The position numbers and the translations under genes were made by a program. Below the pieces are notes generated by a model. That model did no database searches and was not told the origin of the DNA. It was given only the letters and a program-made list of their open reading frames with translations. A stretch of DNA of 64,000 bases from Alcaligenaceae bacterium (lineage in GTDB: Bacteria > Pseudomonadota > Gammaproteobacteria > Burkholderiales > Burkholderiaceae_B), in NCBI GenBank assembly GCA_013416445.1, contig JACCER010000001.1:406250-470249 (forward strand), in the 5' to 3' direction. This document shows, piece by piece, positions 1-9,085 of the stretch; the first letter of the stretch is position 1, and each line of letters opens with the position of its first letter.

Positions 1-2
1 AA

Positions 3-1670
3 GCACGCCAGCTGACATACGAAAGCGAGCGCGATATCAGCCAGTATTTCTGGAAGGGCAGCAACACCATCATCTACGAAAAAGACTTTAATGGTGACGA
101 AAACTTCCACGTGCTGGCAGTGAATGCGCAAGATGGCAAACTGGCCGACTTGACTCCATTTCCGGGGGTGCGCGCCAGCATCGAAGACGACTTGCAAGAC
201 GACCCCGACCACCTGCTCATCAGCCATAACCAGCGCAACCCAGAGGTCTTTGATGTTTACCGAGCCAATATACATACCGGTGAATTAACACTGGTTGCGG
301 AAAACCCAGGCAATATCGTAGGCTGGCAAACCGACCACCTGGGCCGGGTGCGGGCCGGCATAGCCAGCGATGGCCTGGACAGCACCCTGCTGTACCGCGA
401 CACCGAAACAGACAGCTTCCAGCCCATTATCAGCACTGACTTTCGCACCGTGGTCAGCCCTGAATTCTTCACTTTCGATAACCAGAAACTGTATGCACTA
501 AGCAATCGGGGGCGCGACTGCCTGGCGCTGGTCGTCATAGACCCAGCCCAGCCCGAACTCGAGGAACTGGTCCTGGGCATAGACAAGGCCGACCTGGATG
601 GCGTGGGCTATTCGCACTTGCGCAAAGTACTTACGGCGGCGGTATATCAAACCGACAAGCCCAAGTATCATTTCTTTGATGATATCAGCGCAAAACGCTA
701 TGCTCGGGTCGCCGAAAAACTGCCTGGCTATGAAATCTCACTGCAAAGCGGCACCCGCGACGAAAGCAAATTCATTGTTGCCGCCTACAACGACCGCACA
801 CCAGGCAGTCGCTATATCTATGATGCAGTAGCCAACACCCTGGACAAGCTTGCAGATATCAACCCGGCCTTGCCAGAACACGATATGGCGCCCATGCAGC
901 CCATACATTACACCTCACGCGACGGCCTGACCATACACGGCTACCTCACACTGCCAGTTGGCCGTGATCCCAAAAATCTGCCCTGCATCATCAACCCCCA
1001 TGGCGGTCCATGGGCGCGTGACAGCTGGGGCTTCAATCCCGAAGTGCAGTTCCTGGCCAATCGAGGCTACTGCATCCTGCAAATGAATTTTCGCGGCTCT
1101 ACCGGCTACGGGCGCGAGTTCTGGGAAGCCAGCTTCGGGCAGTGGGGCCTGAGCATGCAGGACGACATCACCGATGGTGTGCAATGGCTGATAGCGCAAG
1201 GCATTGCCAACCCAGATCGCATCGCCATCTATGGTGGCAGCTACGGCGGCTATGCGACCTTGGCTGGCATTACCTATACACCCGACCTCTATGCGGCAGC
1301 GGTCGATTACGTGGGGGTCTCCAACCTGCTCACCTTCATGAACACCATACCTCCCTACTGGAAGCCCATGCTGACCAAAATGTACAGCATGGTGGGCGAC
1401 CCCGCCGTCGATCACGATCGCCTGGTGGCCACTTCACCCGCCCTGAACGCCGAAAAAATCAGGACGCCGCTATTTATCGCCCAAGGCGCTCACGACCCAC
1501 GCGTAAATAAAGACGAGAGCGATCAAATGGTTGCTGCCCTGCGTGCTCGCGGTGTAGACGTAGAATATATGGTCAAAGACAACGAAGGGCATGGCTTTCA
1601 CAACGACGAAAACAAGTTTGAGTTTTACGAAAGCATGGAAGCTTTCCTCAGGCAACACTTGAACCCTTAA
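3..1670 (+). CDS. S9 family peptidase (prolyl oligopeptidase/acylaminoacyl peptidase type), 5' end outside window
   Basis: C-terminal part of a serine peptidase of family S9; the frame is open from the first bases of the window, so the start is missing. The N-terminal portion reads as beta-propeller-like sequence; the last ~260 residues are the alpha/beta hydrolase domain. The nucleophile Ser lies in GGSYGGYATL (Ser codon 1239-1241), the acid in AHDPRVN (Asp codon 1494-1496) and the base in NEGHGF (His codon 1590-1592), so the catalytic triad is complete. HGGPWARDSWGF before it supplies the oxyanion region. Members hydrolyse short peptides or acylated N-termini; the substrate and cellular location cannot be told without the N-terminus. 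A GST gene follows 66 bp downstream on the same strand. Confidence 0.93.
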   Translation, partial: ARQLTYESERDISQYFWKGSNTIIYEKDFNGDENFHVLAVNAQDGKLADLTPFPGVRASIEDDLQDDPDHLLISHNQRNPEVFDVYRANIHTGELTLVAENPGNIVGWQTDHLGRVRAGIASDGLDSTLLYRDTETDSFQPIISTDFRTVVSPEFFTFDNQKLYALSNRGRDCLALVVIDPAQPELEELVLGIDKADLDGVGYSHLRKVLTAAVYQTDKPKYHFFDDISAKRYARVAEKLPGYEISLQSGTRDESKFIVAAYNDRTPGSRYIYDAVANTLDKLADINPALPEHDMAPMQPIHYTSRDGLTIHGYLTLPVGRDPKNLPCIINPHGGPWARDSWGFNPEVQFLANRGYCILQMNFRGSTGYGREFWEASFGQWGLSMQDDITDGVQWLIAQGIANPDRIAIYGGSYGGYATLAGITYTPDLYAAAVDYVGVSNLLTFMNTIPPYWKPMLTKMYSMVGDPAVDHDRLVATSPALNAEKIRTPLFIAQGAHDPRVNKDESDQMVAALRARGVDVEYMVKDNEGHGFHNDENKFEFYESMEAFLRQHLNP

Positions 1671-1736
1671 CGTTGTTCTACGCCATCGGCGTACACGGCT
1701 GGCAGGCGTTTATTTATTCTACTTACGGAGATAGCA

Positions 1737-2348
1737 ATGATGAAATTATATTATCTACCTGGCGCCTGCCCACTGGCTTCGCATATTGTGCTCGAATGGA
1801 TAGGCAAGCCTTATGAAACCCAACTCATGAAGCGCGATGAACTCAAGCAGCCACCCTACCTGGCCCTGAATCCCACAGGCGCCGTCCCCACCCTGGTCGA
1901 CGGCGACTTCGTGCTTACTCAAAGCGCAGCCATTCTGGAATACTTGGCGGAACTGAACCCGCAAACCGGACTGATGCCCGACGACCTGCGTGAACGTGCC
2001 GAAGTGCGCCGCTGGCTGGGCTTTTGCAATGCTGACCTGCACCGCACTTTCGCCCTGATATTTGGTGTTGCCTACTATACCGACGATGCGGAAATTCAAG
2101 AGCAGCTAATAACCAAGACAGCAGCCCGGATGGTCCAACTGTTTGCTATCGTCGACAAGCAACTGGAAGGAAAGCAATGGGTAACCGGTACACGGTCTGT
2201 TGTCGACCCGTATCTGTATACGCTGCTGCGGTGGGCCAAGGCCAAGCAGCTTGATATCGCCGACCAGAAAAATCTGCAGGCGTTTTATCAGAACATGGAG
2301 GCCGACAAGGGAGTGCAGGCAGCGCTCAAGGCGCAGGGGTTGTCGTAG
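1737..2348 (+). CDS. Glutathione S-transferase (beta class-like)
   Basis: A 203-residue protein with the two-domain GST layout. The N-terminal thioredoxin-like domain begins MKLYYLPGACPLASHIV, with the Cys characteristic of bacterial beta-class enzymes and the glutathione-binding cis-Pro/Ser-Ala segment (GAVPTLVDG, then TQSAAILEYLAE). A helical C-terminal domain follows. The family conjugates or reduces electrophiles with glutathione in the cytoplasm. Two ATGs are adjacent (1737 and 1740); an ACGGAG ribosome binding site lies about 6 bases upstream. The gene ends just before a tandem repeat and a large hairpin element, and faces livF convergently. The specific substrate is unknown. Confidence 0.92.
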   Translation: MMKLYYLPGACPLASHIVLEWIGKPYETQLMKRDELKQPPYLALNPTGAVPTLVDGDFVLTQSAAILEYLAELNPQTGLMPDDLRERAEVRRWLGFCNADLHRTFALIFGVAYYTDDAEIQEQLITKTAARMVQLFAIVDKQLEGKQWVTGTRSVVDPYLYTLLRWAKAKQLDIADQKNLQAFYQNMEADKGVQAALKAQGLS

Positions 2349-2382
2349 AAGTGCTTGCTGTTTTCACCATCATGGACTGTTG

Positions 2383-2477
2383 TGACGTTGTCTGGTTCTG
2401 ATGACGTTGTCTGATTCTTATGACGTTGTCTGATTCTTATGACGTTGTCTGATTCTTATGACGTTGTCTGATTCTTA
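2383..2477. repeat. Tandem 19-bp repeat, five units
   Basis: Five head-to-tail units of TGACGTTGTCTGATTCTTA start at 2383, 2402, 2421, 2440 and 2459; the first has two substitutions and units 2-5 are essentially identical. A sixth unit begins at 2478 but runs straight into the long hairpin element (TGACGTTGTCCGGGG), so the tandem array is a multiplication of that element's left edge. Copy B of the element (37178) has only about one diverged unit before it. There are no spacers, so this is not a CRISPR array. Confidence 0.9.
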
Positions 2478-3046
2478 TGACGTTGTCCGGGGTGGGTGAA
2501 GCTCAGTGCGGCACGGCGTGCTTGTTTCCGCGTCTGCCTCGTACAGCCGGGCGTCGGCCGAACTCGCTGCGCTCAAACAGCGGCCGACGACACCCCCCGG
2601 CTTCCCTTCGTCAGCACGCGGCGCACGCCTACCGCCGCACTGAGCTTCACCCACCCCAGACAACTGCGTAACAGAAAATTGACCGGCCTTACGGCCTGCA
2701 TTACAGGTTTTACTGGCACAGCTGGTTGGTATTGAAGGGGCTGATTCAAATATCGCTGATGCAAAAAGTCGGGTGTGTCGGGGGCTGTGCAGGCGCCTTG
2801 CGCAAGCCGTTACGGTCAGCGCCATCGAGGGGGCAAGGCCGCGGCTGTCTGAGCCCGGCGGGGGTCGGACCACTGGTCCGACCGGGCGAGTTCCGCGGAC
2901 GCCTCGATGGTGCTGACCGTAACGGGAACCCCGTCAGGGGCGCAGCGCGTGAAGCCGAAACAGGCCTCGACACACCCGGCTTTCGCAAGAACAAAAAAGC
3001 CGTACACAACACACACCCGACTTTCGCAAGAACGAAAATACCACCC
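2478..3046. repeat. Composite double-hairpin repeat element, copy A
   Basis: A ~526-bp element (2478-3003), with its right-end motif (CGACTTTCGCAAGAAC type) repeated once more to 3046. Module 1 is a hairpin with 24-bp perfect arms at 2489-2512 and 2634-2657 (GGGGTGGGTG.../...CACCCACCCC), extending to 2482-2664 with one mismatch, and holding a nested stem (GTCGGCCG/CGGCCGAC). Module 2 has outer arms around 2765-2788 and 2964-2987, inner 23-bp arms at 2808-2830 and 2902-2924 with one mismatch, and a terminal GGTCGGAC/GTCCGACC stem. It matches copy B at 37178-37708 over its full length. It fills the gap between convergent gst and livF. The open frames inside it are by-products of the palindromes. 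Confidence 0.92.
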
Positions 3047-3085
3047 ACAACACACGCCTGGCGGCGCTAATTCAACCTACGAGCC

Positions 3086-3787
3086 TCAGGCGCCCAGATA
3101 CGCCTTGCGCACTTCATCATTGACCAGCAAATTGGCGCCGGTATCAGCCAGTACCACCTTGCCTGTTTCCAGCACATAACCCCGGTCAGCCACCTGCAAA
3201 GCCTTGTTGGCGTTCTGTTCGACCAAGAACACAGTTACGCCCTCTTCGCGTATCGTCCTGATGATATCGAAAATTTGCGCAATGATAAGCGGCGCCAGGC
3301 CTAGCGTGGGTTCATCAAGCAGCAGCAATTTCGGCTTGGTCATAAGCGCTCGCCCTATGGCCAGCATTTGCTGCTCGCCCCCCGACATGGTACCCGCCCT
3401 CTGGCTTGCCCTTTCCTTCAGACGTGGAAACAAAGTATATATATGATCTACGCCCTCTTCGATTTCCCGCGTATTCAGGAAAAACCCGCCCATCTTCAGG
3501 TTTTCAACCACCGTCAGGTCGGGAAACACACGCCGCCCTTCAGGTGAAATGGCTATGCCCCGACGCATGATGGTATGCGTTTCGGCTTGCGTGATATCTT
3601 CACCTTCAAAGAACACCGTTCCGCTGCGCGCGCGAGGCGAACCGCACACCGTCATGAGCAAGGTGGTTTTGCCTGCGCCATTCGCGCCGATAAGCGTAAC
3701 GATTTCACCCTGATTGACTTCAACCGATACATCGTTGAGCGCCTGTATGGCGCCATAGTAAGTATGTACATTTTGGAGCTTGAGCAC
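3086..3787 (-). CDS. livF: Branched-chain amino acid ABC transporter ATPase LivF
   Basis: A 233-residue ATP-binding subunit, the second ATPase of the Liv high-affinity importer. Walker A GANGAGKTT is near residues 34-42, the ABC signature MSGGEQQM near 135, and Walker B LLLLDEPTLGLAP near 153, followed by the H-loop region. Length and sequence are those of LivF, which is shorter than LivG. It is the last gene of the livJHMGF operon: its start immediately follows the livG stop (3788), so translation is probably coupled. At the membrane it works with LivG to drive uptake of Leu/Ile/Val or related amino acids. The operon end faces repeat copy A. Confidence 0.96.
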   Translation of the reverse strand: MLKLQNVHTYYGAIQALNDVSVEVNQGEIVTLIGANGAGKTTLLMTVCGSPRARSGTVFFEGEDITQAETHTIMRRGIAISPEGRRVFPDLTVVENLKMGGFFLNTREIEEGVDHIYTLFPRLKERASQRAGTMSGGEQQMLAIGRALMTKPKLLLLDEPTLGLAPLIIAQIFDIIRTIREEGVTVFLVEQNANKALQVADRGYVLETGKVVLADTGANLLVNDEVRKAYLGA

Positions 3788-4555
3788 TTATTCTTCCCCC
3801 AAGTAAGCTTTGATGACACGAGGGTCGACGCGCACTTCGGCAGGCAAACCGGTAGTAATCGGCTTGCCATGCTCCATGACCATAATACGATCCGATACGC
3901 CCATGACCAGGCTCATGTCGTGCTCGATCAGCAATACCGCCACACCGTACTCTTTGCGCAGCTGGTCTATTAATTGCTGGAGATCGCGCTTTTCTTGCGG
4001 GTTGAGACCCGCTGCAGGCTCATCGAGCATCAGCAGGCGCGGCTTGGTGATCATGCAGCGGGCAATTTCAAGGCGGCGCTGGTGACCATAAGCCAGGTTT
4101 CCGGCTTCACGATTGGCATACTGCCGGATGCCCATGAAATCCAGCCACTCGCTGGCGCGCTTCAAGGCAGCTTCTTCTGATTTACGATATGAAGGCAGCT
4201 TCAGCAGCCCCGGCAACAAACGGGTCTGGATATGTGTATGCTGCGCCACCAGCAGGTTTTCAAGCACGGTAAGGCTCTTAAAAAGCCGCACGTTTTGAAA
4301 GGTGCGCACCAGGCCATGCTGGGCGACCTTATGACTGGGCAAGCCATTAATGCTTTTGCCATCCATGGTGATAACGCCCGAAGACGGCTTGTAAAAGCCC
4401 CCTACGCAGTTGAACACCGTTGTCTTGCCGGCACCGTTGGGCCCGATAATGGCAAACACCTCGTCACGCCTGACTTCGAACTCGACTTGATCCACAGCCA
4501 GCAAGCCGCCAAACCGCATGGTAAGACCAGATACCTTGAGTAATGCCTGGCTCAT
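3788..4555 (-). CDS. livG: Branched-chain amino acid ABC transporter ATPase LivG
   Basis: The first ATPase subunit of the Liv importer, 255 residues from the preferred start [15 protein letters not shown]. That ATG overlaps the livM stop as ATGA (4552-4555); a longer reading from 4609 would add 18 residues of low-complexity sequence and is unlikely. Walker [10 protein letters not shown] is near residues 38-46. A LivG-type signature ([13 protein letters not shown]) and Walker [14 protein letters not shown] follow, and the C-terminal tail is ...[12 protein letters not shown], typical of the family. It pairs with LivF on the cytoplasmic face of the LivHM channel. Confidence 0.96.
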   Translation of the reverse strand: MSQALLKVSGLTMRFGGLLAVDQVEFEVRRDEVFAIIGPNGAGKTTVFNCVGGFYKPSSGVITMDGKSINGLPSHKVAQHGLVRTFQNVRLFKSLTVLENLLVAQHTHIQTRLLPGLLKLPSYRKSEEAALKRASEWLDFMGIRQYANREAGNLAYGHQRRLEIARCMITKPRLLMLDEPAAGLNPQEKRDLQQLIDQLRKEYGVAVLLIEHDMSLVMGVSDRIMVMEHGKPITTGLPAEVRVDPRVIKAYLGEE

Positions 4556-5781
4556 GCTTGCAGCTCCACTTGTGGACGCTTGACTGGCAGCAGCCCTTGC
4601 GGACGCCATATCATCATCAATACCATCACCAATCCAAAAATCAACATTCGATACTCTGCGAATTCACGCGCAATTTCGGGCACGACAGTAAGTACGATAG
4701 CCGCCAGGATCACGCCTACCTGGGACCCCATGCCGCCAAGCACGACAATGGCCAGGATCAGGGCCGACTCCATGAAAGTGAAAGACTCGGGATTGACCAG
4801 CCCCTGGCGAGCGGCGAAAAATGCCCCGCCCAGGCCGGCAAACATCGCCCCCATGGTAAAAGCCGACAACTTGATGCTGGTGGGATTCAGGCCCAGCGAA
4901 CGGCAGGCGATTTCATCTTCGCGCAAGGCTTCCCAGGCGCGCCCTATGGGCATGCGTATAACCCGGTTCGACACAAACAGGGCGAACAAAGCCAGGCACA
5001 GAGCCATCAGGTAGAGATAAACAATGACGTCTTGATTGGAAAAGTTCCAGCCGACTAGTTCATGAAAGGTGGTCTGGCCTTCAGCGGCACGCCGGGCCAT
5101 GGGAAAACCAAACACCGTAGGCTTGGGAATGCCGGAAATACCATCCGGGCCGCCCGTAAAGGAGTACAGATTGATAAGCAGCAGCCGTATGATTTCACCA
5201 AAACCCAGGGTGACAATGGCCAGGTAGTCGCCACGCAGGCGCAACACGGGAAAACCCAGAAGAAAACCGAACAGCGCCGACATGGCCCCGGCCAGTGGCA
5301 GCGCTTCCCAGAAGCCCCAGCCCGCCCAATGATAGAGCAAGGCATAGGTATAGGCGCCCACGGCATAAAAGCCCACAAAACCCAGATCCAGCAAGCCGGC
5401 AAAACCCACAACGATATTCAAGCCCAGACCCAGCATGATGTAGATCAGGACTAGCGTGGCAATATCAACGTGCGCGCGTCCGGTGAAAAACGGAAATATG
5501 ACAGCAATGGCCACCAGCAGGAATATCAGCCCGCGCCTGGCGGAATCGGAGAGCGTCGGTAAAGCCCGCGCGGCGCCTTTCTTGGCAAAAAGGCGCGCCA
5601 GGAAGGGGCGCACCAGCGCCTGGAACACAAACACAATGGCCATGCCGGCGACGATCATGCCCCATTCGGGTTTCAAGTGAGTCTGCATACCGACCCGCAC
5701 TATCTGCAAACCAAAAATAGGAGCAATAATGACGCCCGCCATAAAGGCGGCGATCAGCGCATTTTTTACGTGATTACCCAT
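4552..5781 (-). CDS. livM: Branched-chain amino acid ABC transporter permease LivM
   Basis: A 409-residue inner-membrane permease with about ten hydrophobic segments. The BPD_transp_2 core starts around residue 100 ([21 protein letters not shown]) and includes the EAA-like loop [14 protein letters not shown] that contacts the ATPases. The first ~90 residues are an N-terminal extension with three membrane segments, seen in many LivM proteins. The ATG at 5781 overlaps the livH stop as TGATG; a GTG one codon upstream is also possible. It forms the translocation channel with LivH. Confidence 0.95.
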   Translation of the reverse strand: MGNHVKNALIAAFMAGVIIAPIFGLQIVRVGMQTHLKPEWGMIVAGMAIVFVFQALVRPFLARLFAKKGAARALPTLSDSARRGLIFLLVAIAVIFPFFTGRAHVDIATLVLIYIMLGLGLNIVVGFAGLLDLGFVGFYAVGAYTYALLYHWAGWGFWEALPLAGAMSALFGFLLGFPVLRLRGDYLAIVTLGFGEIIRLLLINLYSFTGGPDGISGIPKPTVFGFPMARRAAEGQTTFHELVGWNFSNQDVIVYLYLMALCLALFALFVSNRVIRMPIGRAWEALREDEIACRSLGLNPTSIKLSAFTMGAMFAGLGGAFFAARQGLVNPESFTFMESALILAIVVLGGMGSQVGVILAAIVLTVVPEIAREFAEYRMLIFGLVMVLMMIWRPQGLLPVKRPQVELQA

Positions 5782-6707
5782 CACACTTTTTCCACTTCGG
5801 GTTTACCCAGCAGGCCGGTGGGGCGGAACAGCAAAATAAATACCAATAGGCCGAAGGCGACAATGTCTTTATATTGCGACGAGATATAAGCAGCTGCAAA
5901 GGTTTCTGCCAGCCCCAGCAAAACCCCGCCGAGCATCGCACCCGGTATGCTGCCGATACCGCCCAGCACCGCTGCGGTAAACGCCTTGATGCCGGCCAGA
6001 AAACCGATAAAAGGATTCAGTTTGCCAATGGCCAGGGCAATAAGCACACCGCCTACCGCCGCCAGCATGGCGCCGATGATGAAAGTGAATGAAATGATGC
6101 GGTTGGTGTCTATGCCCAGCAGGTTGGCCATGCGCAGATCTTGCGAACAAGCCCTGGAAGCGCGGCCCAAGCGGGAATACTTGATGAACAAAGTCAACGC
6201 AATCATGAGCAACACCGTAACCACGATGATCATGATGCGTGAATACGGCGCGGTAATGACGAAATCACTGCCCAACTGAAACTGCACTGAACCAGTGACC
6301 AGCGCTGGCACTGCCATATCGCGCGCGCCTTGGCCGATGGCGACCCAGTTCTGTAAAAAGATAGACATGCCAATAGCTGAAATCAGCGGCACCAGGCGTG
6401 GCCCGCCGCGCAAAGGTGCATAGGCGACCTTTTCGGTGGCATAACCGTATACACCAGTAACAAGCACAGCCACGATCAGCATCAGCAATATGATGACAGG
6501 CAAAGGCAAGCCGCTGTTGACCCCAATAGCCGATAAGGTCACCAGGCCTACATAGGCGCCGATCATGTAGATTTCACCGTGCGCGAAGTTGATCATGCCG
6601 ATGATGCCATAGACCATGGTGTAGCCAATGGCGATAAGCGCGTAAATAGCGCCCAGCGACAAGCCATTGAATAGCTGTTGCGTAAGTTGGGGTATGAGGT
6701 CAGACAT
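5781..6707 (-). CDS. livH: Branched-chain amino acid ABC transporter permease LivH
   Basis: A 308-residue permease. The start [16 protein letters not shown] is preferred over an upstream in-frame ATG at 6749, because the family begins here and the upstream part is not hydrophobic. Diagnostic segments are [21 protein letters not shown] near the N-terminus and the cytoplasmic coupling loop [15 protein letters not shown] in the middle. About eight membrane segments are visible. It lies ~100 bp downstream of livJ, separated by a strong hairpin that may lower expression of livHMGF relative to the binding protein. Its stop overlaps livM. Confidence 0.95.
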   Translation of the reverse strand: MSDLIPQLTQQLFNGLSLGAIYALIAIGYTMVYGIIGMINFAHGEIYMIGAYVGLVTLSAIGVNSGLPLPVIILLMLIVAVLVTGVYGYATEKVAYAPLRGGPRLVPLISAIGMSIFLQNWVAIGQGARDMAVPALVTGSVQFQLGSDFVITAPYSRIMIIVVTVLLMIALTLFIKYSRLGRASRACSQDLRMANLLGIDTNRIISFTFIIGAMLAAVGGVLIALAIGKLNPFIGFLAGIKAFTAAVLGGIGSIPGAMLGGVLLGLAETFAAAYISSQYKDIVAFGLLVFILLFRPTGLLGKPEVEKV

Positions 6708-6770
6708 AAAGCAAGATTTCCGGTGCGTCAGCCTGGCAGGTAAGCGCAAGCTGGCCGAATAAGAAAAGAA

Positions 6771-6798
6771 ATGCTCCAGCCCACGAAGGCTGGAGCAT
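6771..6798 (-). terminator. Hairpin attenuator/terminator between livJ and livH
   Basis: A perfect 11-bp stem (ATGCTCCAGCC at 6771-6781, GGCTGGAGCAT at 6788-6798) with a 6-base loop. On the minus strand it is followed by a T-rich run (TTTCTTTTCTTATT). It sits just after the livJ stop and before livH, so it fits partial termination or mRNA stabilisation that makes more binding protein than membrane components. Confidence 0.8.
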
Positions 6799-6810
6799 AC
6801 TGTATTGCAA

Positions 6811-7932
6811 TTAGAACTTCAGTTGCTCCATGTTGCCGGCTTTATCCCACTTGAATACGGCGAATTCAAATTCTTTCAGGTCGCCTTTGGCATCGTATTC
6901 GACTTTACCAATGGCGGTATTGAAAGCGTTGGCATGCATGTAGTCGGCGACCTTGGCAGGGTCGGTGCCGACGGCATTGATGCTGTCAGCCAGAATTTGC
7001 ACGGCGGCGTAAGCGGTGAGCGTAAAGGCGCCATCGGGACTGCGCTTGGCGTTCTTGAAGTTTTCAAGCACTTTTTCGTTGCCTGGCAACTTGGTGAAGT
7101 CGGATGGCAGCGTGACCAGCAAGCCTTCAATGGCAGGGCCGGCAATAGCGACGAGGTCTTTGTTGGCAACGCCTTCAGGCCCCATGAACTGGGTAGCCAA
7201 CCCCTGCTCGCGAGCCTGGCGCAACAGCAGGCCAAGTTCAGCATGATAGCCGCCGAAATAGATCAGGTCGGGCTTGAGCGACTTGAGCTTGGTGATGACA
7301 GCCGAGTAGTCGCTGTCGCCCACGTTGATGCCTTCGAAAATGCTGATATCGACCTTGTCTTTGAGCAGGTTATCGCGAACCTGCGATGCCACGCCCGAGC
7401 CATAGGTTTGCTTGTCGTGCAGGATGGCCACGGTTTTGGGCTTGACCTGCTTGACAATATAGCCTGCGGCAAAAGGCCCTTGCTGGTCGTCGCGGCCTAT
7501 GGTGCGGAAGAAGTAATGCGGCTTGATGGTGTCAGTGACCAAAGGCGAAGTGGCCCCTGGGGTGATGGCTACGATGCCTTCTTGTTCGTACACATTGACA
7601 GCGGGAACCGTGGTGCCCGAGCAGGCATGGGCTACGGCGAATTTCGCACCCGAGTTGATGACCCGGTTGGCGGCAGGCACGGCCTGCTTGGGCTCACAGC
7701 CGTCGTCTATCAGCAGGCCTTCCAGCTTCTGGCCTTTGACACCGCCAGCGGCGTTGATGGCTTCGATGGCGGTTAGCGCGCCGGCCTGGATTTGATCGCC
7801 ATATTGGGTGGCGGGGCCGGTCATGGGTTGAGGAATACCGATTTTAATGTTGCCGGCCGCGTACACGCTGCCGGCAAACGCCATGGCACTGATTGCCACT
7901 ACTAAGGGCGATACTTTTTTCAAAAACTTCAT
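6811..7932 (-). CDS. livJ: Branched-chain amino acid ABC transporter periplasmic binding protein
   Basis: A 373-residue type-I periplasmic binding protein. It starts with a Sec signal peptide (MKFLKKVSPLVVAISAMAFAGSVYA, cleavage after VYA). Mature-protein landmarks are IGIPQPMTGPATQYGDQI, a Cys pair likely forming a disulfide (DDGCEPKQ and AHACSGTTVP), FRTIGRDDQQG and GPEGVANKD. It captures amino acids in the periplasm and delivers them to LivHMGF, and is first gene of the operon. A paralogue of the same type is encoded at 14672-15796 without a transporter. Whether the ligand is Leu/Ile/Val or a related amino acid cannot be read from the sequence. Confidence 0.94.
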   Translation of the reverse strand: MKFLKKVSPLVVAISAMAFAGSVYAAGNIKIGIPQPMTGPATQYGDQIQAGALTAIEAINAAGGVKGQKLEGLLIDDGCEPKQAVPAANRVINSGAKFAVAHACSGTTVPAVNVYEQEGIVAITPGATSPLVTDTIKPHYFFRTIGRDDQQGPFAAGYIVKQVKPKTVAILHDKQTYGSGVASQVRDNLLKDKVDISIFEGINVGDSDYSAVITKLKSLKPDLIYFGGYHAELGLLLRQAREQGLATQFMGPEGVANKDLVAIAGPAIEGLLVTLPSDFTKLPGNEKVLENFKNAKRSPDGAFTLTAYAAVQILADSINAVGTDPAKVADYMHANAFNTAIGKVEYDAKGDLKEFEFAVFKWDKAGNMEQLKF

Positions 7933-8084
7933 GCCTACAGATCTCCGGTTTAGTCCGCCGCAACCAGATTCAAGAATGTTTACGCTTTGTTGCGACGCAC
8001 CATGTTTTTATCTTCCGCCTTGAACGGCTAGCGTATTCTGACGACTAGCCTGGCCGCTGTCACTACGGATAAGCCCTTACAAGC

Positions 8085-8918
8085 TTATTGCGATGACTCG
8101 TTCGAGAGCTCGGCTGCGCGATCTGCGGCGGCCTGCATGGCTGACTGCACAATGGATGAAAACTGCCGCTCTTGGAACACCGCCAGCGCGGCGGCGGTGG
8201 TGCCGCCTTTTGACGTAACCCTTTCGCGCAGGACAGCCAGGCTTTCGTGCGACAACGCCGCCAGCTCGGTTGCGCCGGTCAGGGTAGCCAGGGCCAGGCT
8301 GCGCGCCTGCTCTGGGGCCAGCCCCTGCTTGACGCCGCCAGCTATCAGGGATTCAAGAAACAAAAACACATAGGCCGGGCCACTGCCCGACAGCGAGGTG
8401 ACGATGTCGATTTCGTGGTCGCTGTCAACCCAGACTACCTCGCCGACCGCCCGCATAAGCTGCTGGGCCACCGTTTTATCGTCTTCCGAGACCCCGGGCC
8501 CGGCCATGAGGCCGCTGGCGCCGGCGCCAATCAGCGCGGGCGTGTTGGGCATGCAACGAATCAGGCGCGTCCAGGGCTGCTGAGGAGTACCCAGCCATAG
8601 CCCCAGCGTGGTGCTGGATATGCCAGCCGCGATGCTGATGACTAGTGTGTCGTCCTGCAAGTAAGGACGGCAGTTTTGCACGGCCTCTTTCATGTACTGA
8701 GGTTTGACGGCGAAAATCCAGATGCGGCGACGGGCCAGCGTATCGTCGGGCGCCGGGGCAACCGTTGTGCCCTGCTGCTTCCAGTGCCCGAGCACATCGG
8801 GATTGACATCGACGACATGCACATCGTGCGCGCCACAACGCTTGCCGATCAGGCCGGCGCCCAGGGCGGTAGCCATATTGCCCCCGCCAATAAATGCGAT
8901 AGTGAGTTCTTTAGTCAT
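8085..8918 (-). CDS. proC: Pyrroline-5-carboxylate reductase
   Basis: A 277-residue cytoplasmic enzyme that reduces 1-pyrroline-5-carboxylate to L-proline with NAD(P)H, the last step of proline synthesis. The Rossmann motif is near the N-terminus (IAFIGGGNMATALGAGLIG). The mid-protein segment RLIRCMPNTPALIGAGASGLMAG and the C-terminal dimerisation/active-site block SLSGSGPAYVFLFLESLIAGGVKQGL followed by VTSKGGTTAAAL are diagnostic. Length matches the family (~270). It is divergent from ugpB and upstream of livJ on the same strand, separated from livJ by 152 bp. Confidence 0.96.
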   Translation of the reverse strand: MTKELTIAFIGGGNMATALGAGLIGKRCGAHDVHVVDVNPDVLGHWKQQGTTVAPAPDDTLARRRIWIFAVKPQYMKEAVQNCRPYLQDDTLVISIAAGISSTTLGLWLGTPQQPWTRLIRCMPNTPALIGAGASGLMAGPGVSEDDKTVAQQLMRAVGEVVWVDSDHEIDIVTSLSGSGPAYVFLFLESLIAGGVKQGLAPEQARSLALATLTGATELAALSHESLAVLRERVTSKGGTTAAALAVFQERQFSSIVQSAMQAAADRAAELSNESSQ

Positions 8919-8984
8919 AAGGTCGGTATTGTACGATTTCTGGAGCGAAGCTGCGGGTATATTTGAATTGACCCACGAGCTCGA

Positions 8985-9011
8985 TTGTCGTTACAGTCAC
9001 GCCAATATAAT
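8985..9011 (+). promoter_or_regulatory. Candidate sigma-70 promoter for ugpB
   Basis: A perfect TATAAT (9006-9011) lies 75 bp before the ugpB start, with TTGTCG at 8985-8990 (15-bp spacer) or GATTGT at 8983-8988 (17-bp spacer) as a weak -35. An AGGAGA ribosome binding site precedes the ATG at 9086. No Pho-box-like direct repeat (CTGTCAT) was seen, so phosphate control of the type known in E. coli ugp is not supported here. Confidence 0.4.
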
Positions 9012-9085
9012 AAACATGTTTTAGACTACGCTACATGCTTGGCCCACCATGTTGAGCAGGCCGGGCAGTCTCAGGAGAAGCAATC

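Noticed and set aside
2383..2477. Possible CRISPR array
   Set aside because: The 19-bp units are directly adjacent with no spacers and no cas genes are nearby.
2475..3070. Several overlapping open frames of 60-130 codons on both strands, with similar ones at 37155-37713
   Set aside because: They coincide with the palindromic repeat element, are mirror images of each other, and encode the same low-complexity peptides in both copies. GC-rich inverted repeats create open frames on all strands.
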